Source: Anaerolineae bacterium (GTDB lineage Bacteria > Chloroflexota > Anaerolineae > B4-G1). Taken from it: 8,564 nt of DNA. Under the pieces are notes generated by a model that had not been told where the DNA came from, ran no database searches, and saw only the letters and a program-made list of their open reading frames with translations. Position numbers and translations under genes: made by a program. Positions within the stretch are counted from its first letter, which is position 1. Every line of letters starts with the position of its first letter. The stretch lies in the NCBI GenBank assembly GCA_016783285.1, contig JADHWW010000186.1, positions 1 through 8,564 on the forward strand, in the 5' to 3' direction. Positions 6,004-8,564 of the stretch are shown here, in pieces.

Positions 6004-6010
6004 AAGGAGG
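6004..6010 (+). promoter_or_regulatory. Ribosome binding site that fixes the casB start
   Basis: AAGGAGG lies 5 nt before ATG 6016. The alternative in-frame ATG at 5980 sits inside the hairpin arm without a Shine-Dalgarno site, and its extra 12 residues do not resemble Cse2. Confidence 0.75.
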
Positions 6011-6015
6011 TTCGA

Positions 6016-6522
6016 ATGACCCAAACTCACCCTTTCATCACTTACCTTGAAGGCCTGAGCGGCGACCGCGCTGCGCTGGCCGCCCTGCGGCGTGGTCTGG
6101 GGCAACCGCCCGGCACCGTCGCCGATATGTACCGCTACGTTGTCCCCTGGCTTCCGGACGACACCCCGCCCTGGCGCGAGACGGCTTACTACCTGATCGC
6201 CGCTCTCTTTGCCTACCACCCGGATGCAGGCGGGACGGGCAACATGGGCCGCCACTTTGCCCGCGCCCGCGACCCGCATGGGGACAGCACTGCCATTGAG
6301 CGTCGTTTCACGGCCCTGCTGGCCGCTCACCCCGACGACCTGGACACCTACCTGCGCCAGGCGGTTGGCTTTCTTCGGTCCAAGGAGGTGCCGGTCAACT
6401 GGCACCAACTGTTGTCCGACCTGCTGGCCTGGGGGCATCCAGACCGCTACGTACAGAAGCAGTGGGCGAATGCCTTCTGGGGTCGCCCTGCCAAAGAAAC
6501 TCAAATCACAGAGGAGGAGTGA
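6016..6522 (+). CDS. casB: Cascade small subunit Cse2/CasB (Cas11e)
   Basis: 168 residues, against about 160 in E. coli. Two copies line the belly of Cascade and stabilise the R-loop by contacting the target strands and crRNA. The all-helical family pattern is plain: ALAALRRGLGQPPG near the start, YRYVVPWLP, TAYYLIAALFAYHP, GNMGRHFARAR, IERRFTALLAAHPDDLDTYL, then the LLSDLLAWGHPDRYVQKQWA block close to the end. It is preceded by the only sizeable gap in the operon (42 nt, with a hairpin). Its final codons GAGGAGGAG (6511-6519) double as the ribosome site of cas7e, 2 nt downstream of the stop, so translation of the two is probably coupled. Confidence 0.96.
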   Translation: MTQTHPFITYLEGLSGDRAALAALRRGLGQPPGTVADMYRYVVPWLPDDTPPWRETAYYLIAALFAYHPDAGGTGNMGRHFARARDPHGDSTAIERRFTALLAAHPDDLDTYLRQAVGFLRSKEVPVNWHQLLSDLLAWGHPDRYVQKQWANAFWGRPAKETQITEEE

Positions 6523-6524
6523 AC

Positions 6525-7622
6525 ATGTTTGTAGAATTGCACATGATCCAGAGCTTTAGCCCGGCCAACCTGAACCGGGACGACACCAACAACCCCAAGG
6601 ACTGCGAGTTCGGCGGCGTCCGCCGTGCCCGCATCTCGTCCCAGTGCATCAAGCGCGCCATCCGCACCTCGCCCGTCTTTGCCGAGACCACCGGCGTGGA
6701 TGTGGGCAAGCGGACTAAGTGGCTCGTGGACCTCTTGCGCAAGCGATTGGTCGCTGCTGGGAAGGAGAATGAAGAAGCTACCGCGGTCTTGACCGACTTT
6801 GTCCCCAAGTTTGCCAGCAAACTGGAAAAAGACGGTGAAAAGACCGCTGTCCTGCTCTACCTGAGCCAGAGCGAGGTGGACAGCATCGTGCAAACTCTGC
6901 TCGACAACTGGGAGAGTCTACCACAAGATGCAGACAAGGTGGCCAAGATGCTTGTCAAGGAGCACAAGGGCCAAACCAGCGCCCCCGACATCGCCCTCTT
7001 TGGCCGTATGCTGGCTGAAAAGCCGGAGTTGGGTCTGGATGCCGCCTGCCAGGTGGCTCACGCCATCTCCACCCATCGTGTGACGATGGAGATGGACTTC
7101 TACACCGCCGTGGATGACCTCAATCCTGAGGACACTGCCGGCGCGGGTATGATGGGCTTTACCGGCTTCGACAGCGCCTGCTTCTACCGCTACGCTCGCA
7201 TTGACTGGGGCCAACTAATCCAGAACCTGAACGGCGACGCCGACCTGGCCCGCCGCAGCGTGGAGGGCTTTCTCCGCGCCGCCGTGGCCGCCGTGCCCAG
7301 CGGGAAACAGACCAGTTTTGCCGCCAACAACCCACCCAGCTTGCTGCTGGCCGTGGTGCGCCAGGACGGCATGGGTTGGTCGCTGGCCAACGCCTTCGAG
7401 CGGCCCGTCCGTCCACGCGGCGATGACGGCCTGGTGGCCCCCTCCGTCCAGGCGCTGGATGCCTACTGGGGCCGTCTCTGCCAGGTCTACGGCACTGATA
7501 CGCTGGTGCGCACTGCAGCACTGGCACTGGACACCGACCTGCCAGTGGAATCCCTCAAAGACGCGCAAGTCGAGAACCTGGCGGCGTGGGTCAAGGCCGT
7601 GACCGAAGCGTTGCCGGCATAG
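6525..7622 (+). CDS. casC: Cascade backbone subunit Cas7e (Cse4/CasC)
   Basis: 365 residues, matching the 363 of E. coli CasC. Six copies polymerise along the crRNA to form the Cascade backbone. The N-terminus MFVELHMIQSFSPANLNRDD, followed by GGVRRARISSQCIKRAIR, is the near-invariant Cas7e opening. MEMDFYTAVDDL (188-199 region) and GMMGFTGFDSACFYRYA further on are also conserved family blocks of this RAMP-fold protein. The start is ATG 6525, 2 nt after the casB stop, with GAGGAGGAG inside the casB end; an in-frame ATG at 6462 lies inside casB and is rejected. The stop TAG overlaps the AGGAGG used by cas5e (7621-7626). The high copy number needed in Cascade fits the strong ribosome site. Confidence 0.98.
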   Translation: MFVELHMIQSFSPANLNRDDTNNPKDCEFGGVRRARISSQCIKRAIRTSPVFAETTGVDVGKRTKWLVDLLRKRLVAAGKENEEATAVLTDFVPKFASKLEKDGEKTAVLLYLSQSEVDSIVQTLLDNWESLPQDADKVAKMLVKEHKGQTSAPDIALFGRMLAEKPELGLDAACQVAHAISTHRVTMEMDFYTAVDDLNPEDTAGAGMMGFTGFDSACFYRYARIDWGQLIQNLNGDADLARRSVEGFLRAAVAAVPSGKQTSFAANNPPSLLLAVVRQDGMGWSLANAFERPVRPRGDDGLVAPSVQALDAYWGRLCQVYGTDTLVRTAALALDTDLPVESLKDAQVENLAAWVKAVTEALPA

Positions 7623-7633
7623 GAGGAAGACCG

Positions 7634-8326
7634 ATGAACGTCTTGCTGTTGCGCCTGGCCGGGCCGATGCAGTCCTGGGGCGTGCAGAGCCGCTTCACCG
7701 TGCGCGATACCGGCCTGGAACCCTCCAAGAGCGGCGTGGTGGGTCTACTCTGTGCCTCCCTGGGCCGCTGCCGGGATGAGCCAGTGGACGACCTGGTCGC
7801 TCTCAAGATGGGCGTCCGCGTGGATCAGGAAGGCACCATGGCTCGCGACTACCACACTGCCGGCAAGGGCGGAATCTTGAAAGCCGATGGTAATGTGGAT
7901 CAGAAGAGGCTGGTCGTCTCTACTCGCTACTACCTGGCCGACGCCCGCTTCCTCGTCGGCTTGGAGGGAGACGACCTGGCCCTCCTGCGCCGCTTCCACG
8001 ACGCCCTGCGCGACCCGGTCTGGCCCCTCTACCTGGGGCGCAAGGCCTTCGTGCCCGGCGAACCGGCGTGGCTCAAAGATGGACTGAAACAAGGGATTGG
8101 GCTTGGAACCGCGCTCGAAACCTATCCCTGGCTCGGCAACGATCGCCGGCAATGGGAAAAGTTAGAGCGGGTCCGCGTCGTCTGGGAGGATTCTGACGGC
8201 TCAGAAGTCCGCCCAGACCAGCCGCTCTCTTTTGCCGAGCGCCGTTTTGCCTCACGGCGGGTCAAAACCGATTCTGTCGGCAGACCGCCGTTCAAGGAGG
8301 AGCCACCATGTACCTCTCCCGACTGA
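7634..8326 (+). CDS. casD: Cascade subunit Cas5e (CasD)
   Basis: 230 residues, against 224 in E. coli. It binds the 5' handle of the crRNA and caps the Cas7e backbone next to Cse1. It is a RAMP-fold protein, recognisable from MNVLLLRLAGPMQSWGVQSR at the N-terminus, RDTGLEPSKSGVVGLLCASLG (the conserved P-(S/T)-K-S-G-hydrophobic-GL block) and MARDYHTAGKGG. The tail AERRFASRRVKTDSVG is the usual C-terminal pattern. The start is ATG 7634 with AGGAGG at 7621-7626; an in-frame ATG at 7586 inside casC has no ribosome site. The last 19 nt overlap the start of cas6e in another frame, which indicates translational coupling. Confidence 0.97.
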   Translation: MNVLLLRLAGPMQSWGVQSRFTVRDTGLEPSKSGVVGLLCASLGRCRDEPVDDLVALKMGVRVDQEGTMARDYHTAGKGGILKADGNVDQKRLVVSTRYYLADARFLVGLEGDDLALLRRFHDALRDPVWPLYLGRKAFVPGEPAWLKDGLKQGIGLGTALETYPWLGNDRRQWEKLERVRVVWEDSDGSEVRPDQPLSFAERRFASRRVKTDSVGRPPFKEEPPCTSPD

Positions 8327-8564
8327 TCCTCAACCCACGCAACCGCCGCGTCCAGCGCGAGGTGGCCAATCCCTACCAGATGCACCGCTCTCTGATGCGC
8401 GCCTTTCCCGACGACCTGAAAGAGAGCGACGAGCGCCTCCTCTTTCGCCTGGAGCCGGGCCGCAACGGGGCGCTGACCCTGCTCGTCCAATCGTGGGCTT
8501 TGCCCGACTGGTCCTACCTGGCCGCACCCGAGTTTGGCGGCTATCTGCTGCCGGTGAGCGAACC
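8308..8564 (+). CDS. casE: CRISPR RNA endoribonuclease Cas6e (CasE), 3' truncated by window end
   Basis: 85 complete codons are visible of a protein that is normally about 200-220 residues. Cas6e cuts the CRISPR transcript at the base of the repeat hairpin and stays on the 3' end of the crRNA as a Cascade subunit. MYLSRLILNPRNRRVQREVA and NPYQMHRSLMRAFPDD are the family opening. H26 falls at the position of the catalytic histidine of Thermus Cse3 (His26), with Y23 nearby, so the active site looks intact in the visible part. The start is ATG 8308, within the 3' end of cas5e, with AAGGAGG at 8294-8300. Confidence 0.96.
   Translation, partial: MYLSRLILNPRNRRVQREVANPYQMHRSLMRAFPDDLKESDERLLFRLEPGRNGALTLLVQSWALPDWSYLAAPEFGGYLLPVSE

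Noticed and set aside
5035..6504. Long minus-strand open frame of 489 codons opposite casA and casB
   Set aside because: It is antisense to two clearly conserved genes, has no recognisable motifs, and arises from the high GC content and codon bias of the + strand genes.

Overview
The window carries most of a type I-E CRISPR-Cas interference operon, all on the + strand. In order it holds: a WYL-domain regulator (723-1697), cas3 (1720-4437), cse1/casA (4438-5973), cse2/casB (6016-6522), cas7e/casC (6525-7622), cas5e/casD (7634-8326) and the 5' part of cas6e/casE (from 8308, cut by the window end). Every cas gene is recognisable from intact family motifs and near-standard length, and none shows a frameshift. 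The adaptation genes (cas1, cas2) and the CRISPR array are not in this window. They would be expected downstream, but that is inference.

Region by region: bases 3-173 are the last 56 codons of another, upstream WYL-type regulator whose body lies outside the window. Bases 174-722 (about 550 bases) hold no convincing gene. They do contain a terminator-like hairpin just after the first stop codon, a strong sigma70-like promoter (286-314), a 6-bp hairpin (361-377), two dyads and a long hairpin ending in T's (532-566). Promoter and hairpin together outline a possible small RNA of about 245 nt. Further right is the likely operon promoter: an extended -10 (683-691) whose upstream half is covered by a perfect inverted repeat (660-676), a candidate operator. 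From 723 on the genes are packed tightly, with spacings from a 19-nt overlap to 22 nt. The one exception is the 42-nt casA-casB gap, which carries a 9-bp hairpin.

How it works together (established for the families): Cas6e cuts the CRISPR transcript. Cas5e, Cas6e, several Cas7e, two Cse2 and one Cse1 form Cascade around the crRNA. Cse1 recognises the PAM and recruits Cas3, whose HD nuclease and SF2 helicase shred the target. The WYL protein is most likely an autoregulator of the operon, possibly sensing a nucleic-acid ligand.

The organism is a GC-rich bacterium with strong Shine-Dalgarno sites. Gene content, protein style and the WYL-plus-I-E arrangement would fit Chloroflexota, but this is an impression, not a demonstrated assignment.

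The cas machinery itself is ordinary. The parts that deserve a second look are the 550-base control region and the hairpin inside the operon.
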